Positions 11,401 to 21,048 of a stretch of DNA of 64,000 bases are shown here, in pieces. Source of the DNA: Phoronis australis. Its lineage: Eukaryota; Phoronida; Phoronidae. The notes beneath the pieces were generated by a model. The model ran no database searches, was not told the origin of the DNA, and saw only the letters and a list, made by a program, of their open reading frames with translations. Position 1 is the first letter of the stretch. Each line of letters begins with the position of its first letter. The DNA lies in the NCBI GenBank assembly GCA_002633005.1, contig NMRA01000003.1, positions 1,210,031 to 1,274,030 of the forward strand, in the 5' to 3' direction. Both the position numbers and the translations under genes were made by a program.

Positions 11401-11960
11401 TCCTTGGTTTCTCAGAAGTTCCTTGATGGATTTGTACGAAATTAAGTAAATAGCTTTGATGACATATACCAGTTTTTGCATGGATTTGGCATATTTTGTA
11501 CCATCTGGTGGCTGTTTTTATGATACAAATAAACACCCTTAGAAGCACACCATCTGTGGCATTTCAACACTTTGCGTTGCTCTTGTTTCTATTTTAGTCG
11601 CAAGTCTCAAAATGAGTCCGAAGTACAGACCAGAAACAAATATTATGCTTCTTTGATTAGATGTCAGAGTTTCTTGATGTCAGTCTGAGGTCCAACAGTG
11701 TTTGATTGATTCATGTGGAAACAGTTTGTGTCTTTTCATTAACGCCCCTATAGTTGCACGTGGGGATCGTACCTGTCAGCCTTCTGCTACATCATTTCCT
11801 AACTATCCCTACTTTGTTTCAGTGGGGTGCTGAGCCAGCTGCTACTGTTATGGCTCCTGTCCAACAGTCATTCCAACCCACTCAGGAGCTGGACTGGTCA
11901 ACACCTGTGGGCCAATCTACTGATCACTGGGGTGGCACTTCCACTGAGAACTGGGCTTGA
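5492..11960 (+). CDS. RPSA: RPSA, 40S ribosomal protein SA (uS2; laminin-receptor homologue), complete
   Basis: Component of the small ribosomal subunit, needed for 40S maturation. There are five coding exons with matching phases: 5492-5624, 6319-6524, 7835-7993, 9305-9547 and 11823-11960, totalling 879 nt and 292 residues (human is 295). The protein starts [19 protein letters not shown] and contains the conserved [60 protein letters not shown] and [16 protein letters not shown] segments. The C-terminus keeps acidic/W repeats ([19 protein letters not shown]). Acceptor TTTCGCAG at 5451-5457 shows that the start-codon exon has 34 nt of 5'UTR and that a non-coding first exon lies upstream, as in vertebrate RPSA; I could not place that exon. 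Introns 1 and 2 host snoRNAs, and introns 2-4 hold repeats. The poly(A) signal is at 12028. Confidence 0.97.
5990..6119 (+). ncRNA. H/ACA-box snoRNA, copy 1 (RPSA intron 1)
   Basis: Two-hairpin layout. The 5' stem GCAAGATG pairs perfectly with CATCTTGC, followed by an AAATTA hinge fitting the box H consensus ANANNA. The second hairpin has an outer stem CACTC/GAGTG and an inner stem CAAGTC/GACTTG. Box ACA sits at 6114-6116, three bases before the inferred end. The copy in intron 2 is very similar and retains pairing despite substitutions. Vertebrate RPSA introns host SNORA6 and SNORA62, so the host relation is conserved; I cannot decide which of these this corresponds to or what uridine it guides. 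Confidence 0.82.
6854..7358. mobile_element. hAT-like non-autonomous element in RPSA intron 2
   Basis: The ends are inverted: CAGGGCTTGGAATTTTCCGC at the left, and the complement of CAGGGCTTGGAATGGCC at the right. The CAGGG start is typical of hAT superfamily termini. I see no clear 8-bp target duplication. The interior is rich in CGCGG/CCGC and shares a segment (the CTAAAAA-GCGCAGAC-like run through CAAAAGG-TC-CATCG to GGCTGGGTGCGCGCATG) with the repeats at 26918-27165 and 28350-28605. It has no intact ORF. Confidence 0.6.
7433..7562 (+). ncRNA. H/ACA-box snoRNA, copy 2 (RPSA intron 2)
   Basis: Nearly the same as the snoRNA in intron 1: 5' stem GCAAGATG/CATCTTGC, box H AAATTA, 3' outer stem CACTCT/AGAGTG, and box ACA at 7557-7559 with three trailing bases. 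The inner 3' stem is CAGGTC/GATTTG. Compared with copy 1, an A-T pair and a G-C pair become G-T wobbles, so pairing is kept. This supports a functional, duplicated snoRNA processed from the RPSA pre-mRNA. Confidence 0.82.
8260..9178. mobile_element. Inverted-repeat element, short copy (family R2), RPSA intron 3
   Basis: It begins CTATAGACCTAATTCACGC and ends with the exact reverse complement, GCGTGAATTAGGTCTATAG. The interior aligns in the same orientation with the longer copy at 59645-61130 in ATP5MF intron 2. Shared blocks include the GAGGCTCACTGCGATAAACA segment after the left end and the TTGCAAGCTCTCATA-GCTCTGTCTC segment. No coding capacity is seen. Flanking TA dinucleotides fit a TA target, but this is inference. 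Confidence 0.75.
10440..11560. repeat. ~140-bp-unit tandem array (family R3), RPSA intron 4
   Basis: Anchors of the type CC-CTAGTGGCAATTTT recur near 10612, 10756, 10924, 11065, 11203, 11336 and 11505, with spacing of about 133-169 bp. Two unit types tend to alternate: one with GTGGCAATTT followed by CTCTG...TCTCTGAAA, and one with GTGGCCATTTTT followed by TTTAGT-TGTTTT. The same array, with the same TGCAC-CACATATTTAT leader, occupies 62080-63370 in ATP5MF intron 3. Units are diverged, so the array is old. Reading frames across it are chance openings. Confidence 0.75.
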
Positions 11961-12027
11961 GTGACCACGGGGCTCTCTGTTGTCAGTAGTTTACACAATG
12001 TGATGTAGAAGACTGAAACTGGTGAAA

Positions 12028-12033
12028 AATAAA
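12028..12033 (+). terminator. RPSA poly(A) signal
   Basis: AATAAA lies 68 bp after the RPSA stop codon, a normal distance for a short ribosomal-protein 3'UTR. Confidence 0.8.
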
Positions 12034-13367
12034 GTATTAAAAGTTTCAAATTTTAAGATTGTTTTGTTACTAAAAAGATTAAGTTCAGACTTAGTCTTGT
12101 AGGATGTTCCAGTATAGTGCAGCACATTGAGGTGTTGTTTCAAAATCGTGAGAATACCTGATTTTGGGGCTGCCAACTGACATCCTATTCTACGTACTTT
12201 TGTTTCCTAAAAAATAGCAATGCATGGGTTTTCAAATGTTATGGATTTTGAAAATTTAATTCTCTTAATTTATCACATGGAAGTTGAAAATATCTTAAAA
12301 GATATCCTTATTTCGAAGCGCCAGATCAGCAAAGATTGAGGCAGAAAGTAGTGTAATGTGCATACAATGCTTTTTGCTTTTGTGACTTCGATTGCAGTTG
12401 CTTTGTGAAGGACTGATCTATGAAAAATGCTTCCTTGGTGGTGCACTGTGAGATATCATCTACTTCGGAAATAGTGTTAAGATGTTAAGAGTGAAATTTT
12501 GGAGACGAATGTTCCTAGAAATGGATTATAGCGACTGTAGTGTTATTTCTCTATGAACCATTCCATCGCCAGATTTTCGTAACGTGCTCTACTGGTGCAT
12601 GAGCTAATCTTGCCAGCAGCCCTCCACAGTAACGGACTATCGGCAATTTAAAAGTGAAGGGAGATAACTACACAAGATAGCGTGTCGCAGAGAGTGAATG
12701 TTGAGACTTATTAACAAATGTCACCGTCATTGGTGAAAATTGGTCCGCATCTCTTGAAGTTTGCCCCGTTCAGGCCTGTGTTATAGCTAGTTGATAACAA
12801 ATGAATGATAGGTTTTAAAGAACTATGATTGAATAATTTAATATTATTGTGTTTTTTTCATGGAATTGGTGCCAAAAAAGCCCTGAAACGTCCATTTTTC
12901 TTTTGTCGATCACGAAAAAAGGCTATGTCGCGTGGGAAATATTAAAGTATATGACAAAACAGATGTACATGTACGGCAATTTGGTCGGTACTCATTTAAG
13001 AGGCATGCAAGGGAGCTACCGCTCAAACGTGTGTTTTTCACTACTTTCCGTATAGGGGTTGAAAGAGGAATAAATACTTCATAAACAAATAATGACAACT
13101 AGATAAGTAGCCTTGGACGACTTTCATTCACACCGAAAATTAAATCTATACTAAGAAAGTATCTTATCAATTAGATCAAATTTCTGGTAATGGCTGTAAA
13201 TACTCCATCCGCATCAGCAACTTTACAAGTTGGCAACACAATTGTCTTAATTATTGTCTACGGTGCCCTCGAAATTAATTAATCGACACGGATGTTTTAG
13301 GGTGGACATAATGACAAGGCCAGGCTTCGACACACGCATGCCAAACTTGCATTATAACGGAGAGTAA
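12034..13367. other. Intergenic, nothing recognised
   Basis: AT-rich sequence between RPSA and the pseudokinase region. I find no exon, RNA gene or clear repeat here. Confidence 0.5.
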
Positions 13368-13589
13368 CTACTGTTTCCGACAAAGAAACCACCTTTTAAA
13401 GATAGAGCAGGTGGGTCTCCTTTCTGTCCTCAGGGCCTCGATGACGTGTTCCCAAGTAGCTTTCCCTGGTCCCTGAGACATCAGTTGGGACGCATCGTGG
13501 AAACTCTTGTTAGATTGCGTCTCACAGTTGATGAGACCCATGAGTTCGCTCACCTTAATTAAGTCGCCGTAATGGGTTGTACAAGGATT
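13368..13589 (-). CDS. Possible death-domain C-terminal segment
   Basis: A minus-strand open frame reads ...YGDLIKVSELMGLINCE...HDASQLMSQGPGKATWEHVIEAL..., then stops. The GKATWEHVIEALR run resembles helices 4-5 of death domains (typically G-x-ATW-x-x-L-x-x-AL), and the preceding ELMGL...QLM fits the earlier helices loosely. It is in the same frame as the pseudokinase ORF but separated from it by a TAG and a TAA about 10 nt apart. A kinase followed by a death domain occurs in RIPK1-type innate-signalling proteins. I found no clean splice pair joining the two frames, so this may be an exon with an unrecognised junction or part of a decaying gene. Confidence 0.4.
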   Translation of the reverse strand, partial: NPCTTHYGDLIKVSELMGLINCETQSNKSFHDASQLMSQGPGKATWEHVIEALRTERRPTCSIFKRWFLCRKQ

Positions 13590-13598
13590 TTACTTCAA

Positions 13599-14237
13599 CT
13601 ACGTTGCGTCTCGAAAATCAAACTGCGCCTTGTACAAACCATTAACTTTGATGCTGTCCGGATTCACGGCTCTCAACAACACGCCTGCTCTGTTGAAAGC
13701 ATTAATTTGTTCACATATCGTAATTAAGATGTCAAGCCAGTCTTGATCCCTCAGTGGAGTAAACACAGGCGTTTCCTTCTTGTAGTCGCTAAGAAGTTCG
13801 CGGATTGTCTTCCCGCTTCTCCTATTGTTTCCTGCAAAGTCAAATAAAATTCCCCACGAATAGTGAATTGCGTTTTCCTCCAACGGGAAAAACCCTCTAA
13901 GTTGAGGCCAGATTCCTTTCCCATTGACAAACTGGAACACTTCAACCTCTCTACTGACCTCATACAAAGATGACGATTCTTTGTAAAATACTTTGAGGGC
14001 GTAAAGCATCTGCTGTCGCTCAACCAGAAACATACAGCCATAATTTCCTCGATCAATGACGACAGGCTTTCCGTCACGATAAACGTAATTGTAACTCATG
14101 GGGTCGTGAACAACAGTCTCACCAACGTTAGTAGCAAAGTCTGGCAGATCGAGAAGCGGTGACGTGTTGAAAGTTTGCCTGGAAAAAGCAGGTTCATATC
14201 CAGACCAACTTCTATTGTTTCTACTACGTTTTTTCAT
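13599..14237 (-). CDS. Truncated pseudokinase-like protein
   Basis: Reading from ATG 14237 (MKKRSRNNRSW...) gives 212 residues with kinase N-lobe landmarks: a glycine loop DRGNYG at about residues 62-67 (first glycine replaced by D), YALKVF with the ATP-site lysine at about 82, and an alpha-C glutamate near 97-99. The catalytic loop is degenerate: LRAVNPDSIKV at about 188-198 stands where HRDLKPENILV is expected, losing the catalytic Asp, Lys and Asn. DFR replaces DFG at about 207-209, and the frame stops three residues later, so the C-lobe is missing. By sequence it should be catalytically inactive. Its upstream frame overlaps the repeat-containing ORF at 14252-14896 in another phase. It may be one exon of a larger signalling protein or a pseudogene. 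The family within the kinases is not resolved. Confidence 0.6.
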   Translation of the reverse strand: MKKRSRNNRSWSGYEPAFSRQTFNTSPLLDLPDFATNVGETVVHDPMSYNYVYRDGKPVVIDRGNYGCMFLVERQQMLYALKVFYKESSSLYEVSREVEVFQFVNGKGIWPQLRGFFPLEENAIHYSWGILFDFAGNNRRSGKTIRELLSDYKKETPVFTPLRDQDWLDILITICEQINAFNRAGVLLRAVNPDSIKVNGLYKAQFDFRDAT

Positions 14238-14251
14238 AGAAAATACTGATT

Positions 14252-14896
14252 TCACTTTACTAATTGCTCTCTGAAAAACTGATAACTTTTGGACATCGCC
14301 TTCAGTTGTCTGTCTAAGTCATCTGCGTCCTCGCTCATACCAGGTACTGGCACAAATCGAGTTTCTGAAACTTCTTCCGAGAACATGTGTAGAGCACCGT
14401 CTGTAAACGAGCCCAGGTTCTTCACGGAGTTCGGATTGCTGTCATCTTCACATCCTTTGGAACCCCCAGAGCATGCAGGCGGTAATAACTCGTCACCCTT
14501 GGCTACACCCTCGTATTCGTGACATCCTGAACTATGGACGTGCGGCGGTGTGGTGACTCTATTTGGCTCTTGACTAACGTTCAAACAATGTACATGTACA
14601 CGGTTATTACGGAAAGATCGCTTTTGTTTTGTTGTTTTTTTGCCAGCAACAGAACATCCAGGTATAGGTGACTCGTTACTCTTGAACTCATGACCTTTGC
14701 TTCTCAACAGGATAATGTCTCCATGTGGTTCTCGGTTGTTACTCATGCATACTGTATTGTTTTGTAACATCCCTTTTTCGGCATCACCAAAGCAACCAGG
14801 AGGAGGTGAGTCGTTACTATTAGTCTGCACCTCGTAAAAATCCCCTATCAATTTTATTTCGTCCGGGTTGGTATTTCTTGACGACCACTCGCGCAA
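14252..14896 (-). CDS. Repeat-containing coding-like frame upstream of the pseudokinase
   Basis: A 214-codon minus-strand open frame with no in-frame ATG at its beginning, so it is at best an internal exon. It carries three copies of a motif of the type SN-(D/E)-SP-PGC-x-(G)-x-x-KK/KG: SNDSPPPGCFGDAEKG, SNESPIPGCSVAGKK and GDELLPPACSGGSKG, separated by EP-rich linkers. The tail ...DDLDRQLKAMSKSYQFFREQLVK looks helical. The stop lies inside the start region of the pseudokinase frame. I tested the donor TTA|GTAAAG against the acceptor TTTTTCCAG at about 14180 and the phases do not match, so a direct splice into the kinase frame is not supported. Function unknown. Confidence 0.4.
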   Translation of the reverse strand: MREWSSRNTNPDEIKLIGDFYEVQTNSNDSPPPGCFGDAEKGMLQNNTVCMSNNREPHGDIILLRSKGHEFKSNESPIPGCSVAGKKTTKQKRSFRNNRVHVHCLNVSQEPNRVTTPPHVHSSGCHEYEGVAKGDELLPPACSGGSKGCEDDSNPNSVKNLGSFTDGALHMFSEEVSETRFVPVPGMSEDADDLDRQLKAMSKSYQFFREQLVK

Positions 14897-15122
14897 TTTG
14901 TATTGCTGCCATGCATGGTTCTATTTTCTTTTTGTTTTTTGTCGTCACCAGGGAAACCACAGGAGGATATGTCGTCTCTCTTGGCCATCATGTCATCCTC
15001 GTGCGGGATGATGTCACTTTGTGGCTCTCCACTGACACTCAAGCAATATGCCCGGTTGTTACTCGAATTCTTGTTTTGTTTTGACCGTTTTTCGGCATCC
15101 TCAGAATATGCAATATGCAGAC
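14452..15122 (-). repeat. Five-unit degenerate tandem repeat, ~145-180 bp period
   Basis: The PPGC-type block recurs at about 15122, 14968, 14811, 14668 and 14488 on the minus strand, at spacings of about 154, 157, 143 and 180 bp. Related linker words (EP, CL-VS, NN-R) recur between them. The first two units fall in other frames or contain stops, while the last three share one open frame. It looks like a minisatellite that once encoded about 50-residue repeats. Confidence 0.55.
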
Positions 15123-15129
15123 GGAGTTA

Positions 15130-17670
15130 ATTCGTCTCTTGTGTATAGCAGCTGGTAATTGTCGTCTCTCGACTCGTACTCATCATCACCCGGGATGATT
15201 TCTCTAAGTGGCTCCTAAAAACCATTGGAGCATTGTGCACTGCTAGAATGCATTGTCCATAATTCTTCAATTCTTTCTTTCGCTCGCTCCCTTGTTATGT
15301 ACAGTTTGAGTCTCTCGTTCGTTCTCTTCAGGATATTTTTTTTATTTGTAATCATCCCAACCGTGCACCTCCGCTAACCAAAACAGCAATCTTGTTCTGT
15401 CATGAACAATCGCGTGCATAATAATTTACGAATGAGTATTTGTTACGTCATTCTTTATGGTGTACTAACTACCGTGAGGTATTTTTACAGAAACATTGCA
15501 AGCGAGAGTAAAAGCTTTCCGCAGTAAATTTCAAGTGAAGAACAATTTTTATACATTAGAAAACAGTTCATATCCTATGACCGTTTAACGTATTGCGTTT
15601 GGGGAAAACGGTACAACATAATTACATGTAAAATTACAAAATACATCATGTTACCGTTTGTAAGCGAACGTGTTTTTTCAAGAACTTTGTAATATGATTG
15701 CTGAAACAGGAAAACGAACAACCATGGCATATTACCGTTCATATAAAGGCAAATTGAAAGTAAAATGTTATCTACACAATCACAGGCCGTCTGAATAGAT
15801 TTGCTTTCTCAATTGCTTGTTCATGCCGTTAATACTTCTGTTTGAAAAGATCAGTTTATTTTAGGACACCGTCATGGTCATTTTTTGAATGTCGGATTTT
15901 TAAAATTTAATTTCGGCCTGTTTAGATGATCAATAGACAAAATTTGAATTGGACGTTTTTGCTCATAAAATTGGTCTTGAAGTAATCCTGACTATAGTAT
16001 AATCCCTTTTTAAATTACCAACTGAAGTCACAGAGCGTACATGTGCCATGTTGAAATTCACAATTTCAGGGTTTGACAACCTCAATAATGTCGAAAGCGA
16101 ATTTTTGAGTCGCCGTGGGTTTCGTGTTGTAAAGAGAATGATAATCTAATCATGGTAAGGAATACTGTGAGACGGATTTTATGGGTGTCAAAAACCTAAT
16201 TCGATTTGAGGTTTTCAGCTAAACAAGGAGAAATGCATCTTTGAAAGAAAGAAATTCCAAATAAAGGTGTTGACCATGAATACGTCACAGCATAAACACT
16301 TGCTTTAGGCCGCGATTGTAAAATATAGTGCCAACTTCATGCTAGATATCAAAAGCCGCCCAAACAGGGCGTTAATCATATTTAAACCAATTGCATGTTT
16401 TAACATCCAGCGAAGCATCAAAGTTTCGGATGTTAATGTATCCAAAACATTGATTCCTGTCTGAATGCGGCAACACGTACACCACGTAGTCACTTTGTTC
16501 GTCGCTTTTCGGAAAACTATCCTTTAAACTCAGATTTTTTGTTGGGGGAAGGGGTTGCTCGGTAGTTCCCTACGTGCCTAGCCAGCGCGCAGGTATCACG
16601 CAGTGGCATGCGCTTTAGCACTGGTTGATGTAACCTCAGCAGTCATTGGTTAGCATTGGTTACAACAGCTTGAAAAAATGGCGGATTGTGAATAATTTTT
16701 AGTCTTGTCATGCAAGTAGCGTCCCAGCAACTATTTCGTTTCTGCAGTGATGTTTCATAGCCGTATGCTTGAAGCACATACATGTACAATAAAAACACAT
16801 CAGGCCGATTTAACCGGTGTGTTATTCATATTGCATGAATATAGGACAGTATCGCGTAAACAAAAGTCATCGACAGTAGAAGATGCACTCCGAAAAGGGG
16901 CAAACACAATTTCTAGGATGATTCACATTTCTTGAACATAAATTTTAAGCAGCGATTTGACTGTACGGCAGACCACATTTGCACTTGAGTCCATCAGTCA
17001 TTCCAGTTTGTTTGCCTAAAGCGCTGCCTGTTGAGAATTCGACTAGCCAATCAGAAACGCCCGTGTAAAAAATTTCCCAAGGAAAATTACAGTCTCGTCG
17101 GTTATCCAGCAACTTCGCCAGGATCCATCTCTCCTCTCCATGCCGCCGTCTGTCTCAGCGCTCCTGCCAGCTGCTCCGTCGGTCATCACTGAGCAGCCTT
17201 CTACACTGCTGCCTCTACCTTCAACCGTCCATTCGCCGACCAACGACCAGCCGTCGCCCATCAATCTTCCCCGGTCTCAGGGCGCCTTCTCCACGCTTCC
17301 ATCTTTTTATTGCCCATCTTTCCAGAGATTATTATTTTATCTTTATGTTATCTGTACACTCATATTTCTGTACCTTATCAGTCATAATAAATAACCTTAT
17401 ATCAGCTATACACGGTCTCCTTTTTATCTCTGGAAACGGAGCTTGCGACGCACCTATTATTTTCGGGACATACTTCGAACATAAATTAAGTGATACCGCG
17501 TGCTGGCTACTGACCACCTAGCGGCACGCAGGGAACCAGCGAGCGGTTTTGTAAGCGTGAAAACAACATTGCCGTAAACTGAGGTCAGGTTTGGCGAGTT
17601 ATTACATCCGAAAATTTCAAATATCAGTCGATCCATTCTTGTTGTTTTATTTACCGATTTATATTCTTCA
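15130..17670. other. Intergenic, nothing recognised
   Basis: AT-rich sequence with scattered short frames only. A short pyrimidine-rich, CCG-rich tract near 17120-17300 gives chance openings on both strands. Confidence 0.45.
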
Positions 17671-17705
17671 TAAAATGTAACAGTTGTAACATCTGTTACA
17701 TTTTA
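17671..17705. repeat. Perfect 13-bp inverted repeat next to a CRE-like motif
   Basis: TAAAATGTAACAG and CTGTTACATTTTA flank a 9-base loop, which itself repeats the GTAACA word. TTACGTCA at 17702-17709 overlaps the right edge and resembles a CREB/ATF half-site variant. No gene is seen nearby, so the role is unknown. Confidence 0.5.
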
Positions 17706-18684
17706 CGTCACTGTTGCAATTTATGTCGGATGCACACACCATTGTTACATTTTACGAAAGCGACGTCATATTTCATGAGTTTGCATGGTATTTGTCACAC
17801 AGAGGAAAAATGTTCACACATTTAACGGCGTCTTTCTCGGGTTTGAAGAAAATTCTGTCAAAAGTGCCAGCTCGAATTTATAGATTTGTCCCAAATGTGC
17901 ATTCCATTGTGTTTTTAACATGGATAGTTTCTTGGTATAGTTAAAAATGAACCCCATACAGTTTCAACATTACTCTAGATGAAGGGAGTTTCCAGGATCA
18001 GGTAACAAGTTTGTTATTGTTAAAGCGATCGTGCAATTGTCTGTTGGAGCTCACAGGCCCATAAACTATTTGTGTGTCCGGCATTGATTAAACGCACTTC
18101 CATCGGTGGTAAGCACAACAGAAACAGTGACATCGTATTTTGTCTTATATTTACCGTCTTTCTTCGGGAAAAACGACCACAACATTTTTTACGGAGAATT
18201 CAATTGCCTTGAAGTCATCGCTAATGCTGTAATTGCTCTGCTCCACGCAAAAGGAGCGAGATCAAAGTTTCTGGTACCGTCGGGTTCTGTCTACTACATT
18301 AGTCGTAAAAATCTATCTTACCGCTGTACGGGCCTCTTATGAAGCACATAATTCGCGCGCACACACTCACGCACACGCACATCGGGAAACGACGAAATAC
18401 ACCAGAGAACTAAATATACCACCAGGGTCCACCTGTCCAAGAATTTCCTGTGGTTACAATATTCATTTCTGTACACCATGATGTCCCAAAATTTTTTGGT
18501 CAATCGGTACACTTGAAGGTCATTCGGTAGACTTTGAAAGTGTGTTTTAATGTTTGAAACGTACATTCAAACTCCTCAGAAACTGAATTTACCAACATTT
18601 TTGCTGTCACGTCATGAAAATTTGAGGCCTTAAAATCATGGTTCACTTTGAAGACATTATTGTTGAAATTAGAAACGGATTTGT

Positions 18685-18970
18685 GTATCACAGGCAACGC
18701 AAAAATATTTCTTGTGATCTACAAACCCAATGATAATGTGATGCGGCACCCTGATGAAACTAGTCTTCCTAATCAAAACTGATAGCGAAATTATTAAGCA
18801 ACTGATTTAGTTGCAACATTCGTTGCTTTGCGTATCACAGGTAACACAGAAATATTTCTTGTGATCTACAAACCCAATTATTATGGGATGCGGCTTCCTG
18901 ACGAAACTAGTACTCCTAATCAAAACTGATAGCGAAATTCTTAACCAACTGATCTAGTTACTTGCTTTAG
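18685..18970. repeat. Two-unit ~147-bp direct tandem repeat
   Basis: GTATCACAGG-AAC-C begins at 18685 and again at 18832. Both units continue with AAATATTTCTTGTGATCTAC, then AAACCCAAT, ATGCGGC and AATCAAAACTGATAGCGAAA. There are about a dozen differences between units. Confidence 0.75.
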
Positions 18971-19328
18971 ATGATATTTTGATTAAGATTTAATACCGGG
19001 CACCTTTTCACTTTTCAGTAATTTGATGCCTGTGGTTCACGATTCTGAACGCAAACTGTAGTTCATGCATCTTGCAGTTGGGTTGGTTCAGGTCACAAAA
19101 TTCAAAAAAGGTCGCAACTAAGTACATGTAGTACAGATGCGTACAAAGTTTAGACAAAATAATAAAGGAATTCTCAATGCTTGTTTGTGGATTGTTTCCA
19201 CAGGATGGCTCATTCCTTTCAGACGCTTCAGTGTCGAGGTGACCTGTTGCATTCAGCGTCGATTTGATTTTATTTAATTTTGGTGTCGCACAGTGAACGA
19301 ACTTCAACAATAATGGCATGGGCTTCGG

Positions 19329-19550
19329 AAAGGACAAAAAATAGTTAATAGAAAAAAATCAAACTAATTCGTAAAATTCAATTCTGTTTGGAAAATTAAT
19401 CCTAATTTGTAAAAATCAATCGTGTTTGGAAAATCAAACCTAACTCGTAAAAATCAATCTAGTCGGTGGAAACGGGAACTAGTTAAGTGCGCGGAAAGGG
19501 TGAAATTACGCATAAGGTTTGATTTTTCTATTAACTATTTTTTGCCTTTT
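19329..19550. mobile_element. Short inverted-repeat element with internal ~40-bp repeats
   Basis: Long inverted ends: AAAGGACAAAAAATAGTTAA at the left pairs with the complement of the right end (TTAACTATTTTTTGCCTTTT), and the match continues inward for about 30 bp up to AATCAAAC. Inside are about three diverged direct repeats of the form AAT-CGTAAAAATCAAT-GTTTGGAAAAT. It is non-coding and MITE-like. Confidence 0.65.
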
Positions 19551-20187
19551 ACGCGGCCCATATACTTCATTCGTGAATAGACACTAATTAACAGGTGTTA
19601 ACACGGGAAGGTAAGTTGTCATTGTCTCGGGTAGGGTTTTTCATCATGTTGTATTGCCTCGTGTTGGTAATTTGTCGTCTGCCAAGGTATTGCGTTAATT
19701 GGTTTGGATTTTGACGAGGCAACCATCAGAACTTGAGTAACCATGTTTCAACAAAATTTCATGGAGAATGAGAATATCCCAAAGGACCAGTGCAGGCGGA
19801 TGGCTGGGAGCTAGGCTGTCTGCTTCAAGTGAACTATGGCTGTGAGCTGACAGCTCACGCCAACTGAAGTTGTATAAGTAGAATGAATTAGGTTAACCGC
19901 TGGGCAGCTCAGCCAGAGCCAGGCAGCTCAGGTCGCCGGTACGTCAGCAGTGGCGGATCTAGGATATCACAAGGGGGGGGGGCAACATTTCGTCTGTAAA
20001 CATTTGCGCACAGCACGATTGTAGATGCGCATAGCACCAAATAGGGGGAGGTCAGGAGGGGGGTTTGCCCCCTTCTCACCCAGGAAAATTTTTGTTTTTC
20101 CTCTAAAAATCTAGCATTTTCCTTGCTTCCTGAAGTATTATCCAAGAAAAAAGGCAAAGAAAAAAATAACGTGTCAAACTTGAAAAA

Positions 20188-20252
20188 CTGCAACTACCAC
20201 AGACTCGAACTGGCGGATAGAGCAAGCGTGCTTTACCACTGCACCACCACGA
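20188..20252 (-). repeat. tRNA-derived (SINE-like) head
   Basis: On the minus strand, TGGTGCAGTGGTAAAG fits the tRNA A box, and AGTTCGAGTCTG fits the B box about 30 bases later. Acceptor arms do not pair well, so this is a tRNA relic or RNA polymerase III promoter of a SINE rather than a working tRNA. The second tandem copy resumes exactly at the TGCACCACCACG of this head. Confidence 0.5.
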
Positions 20253-20578
20253 ATTCACTCGTGATTTGATACTAAGAGACTAACTTGTTTACGGTCCACA
20301 GCGTTCGGGCACGAAACCTACTTCCTTTTGTAATAATTATTACACTTTTTATACTTTGTGCAATCAGTTCGTAACAAATTTGCTGTATTTAAAATAGCCC
20401 TCAATTGCCCAAAAGACCAAATCCGTTTTTTGTATTGGCATTAATGACGCGATTGCTTTGGAAATCGTCTTAAGTTAAGGTTTGACAAAGAAAGAATAAT
20501 GAGTTTCTGAGTGATTCACAAAGACTTCGATTAAAATTCACATCTTAACAGCAGCTTCTGTTTTTTCATCGTCACTCA

Positions 20579-20734
20579 CAGTGGCGGATTTAGAGGGGGG
20601 CCAAGGGGGCCATGGCCCCCCTAAAATTCTCCCAGATTACATTTGGGAGTTTGGGGTGCGAATGTCTGACGGGAAAAATCCTGGCTAATACTCTGTCCTG
20701 TCCCCCCTAACTTAAAATCCTGGATCCGCCCCTG
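20579..20734. mobile_element. 156-bp nested hAT-like MITE with 5-bp TSD (family R4)
   Basis: Ends CAGTGGCGGATTTAG and CTGGATCCGCCCCTG are near-perfect inverted repeats, and ACTCA flanks both sides (20574-20578 and 20735-20739). The paralogous tandem copy at 21049 onward lacks this insertion, giving an empty site for comparison. Its interior aligns in inverted orientation with the element at 51414-51601 (GATTCTCCCAGATT and GTGCGAATGTCT blocks). Confidence 0.85.
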
Positions 20735-21048
20735 ACTCAGATTCCATTTCTTTAAAAAATGAAATAATTTTCTTCATTGCACAGTGAAGCAGACGACGGA
20801 AACGGAGTCGTAGTGCGCAGCGCCACTGCCGGTCGCCTGGGATATCGCGGGAGAGCCTATATTTATAGCCACAGTTCCGTAACGATTGCGCCGTTTTCCG
20901 AATTTGACACTTCAAATTGGATCTGAGCCCCCCCCCTACACACTAAAACTACACACATTTAAATCTTGTTTCAGCCGTGTAATATTAATTACCGGGGTTA
21001 ATTAATAAACTCAACTTTTCCCTACGCTCTTGCTGTTTTATTTTTTTN

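Noticed and set aside
10373-11426. Several plus-strand frames in RPSA intron 4
   Set aside because: They fall within the ~140-bp repeat array and repeat its words; they are chance openings.
14180-14262. Intron joining the repeat ORF to the pseudokinase (donor TTA|GTAAAG, acceptor TTTTTCCAG)
   Set aside because: Donor and acceptor phases do not match, so the join would break the kinase frame.
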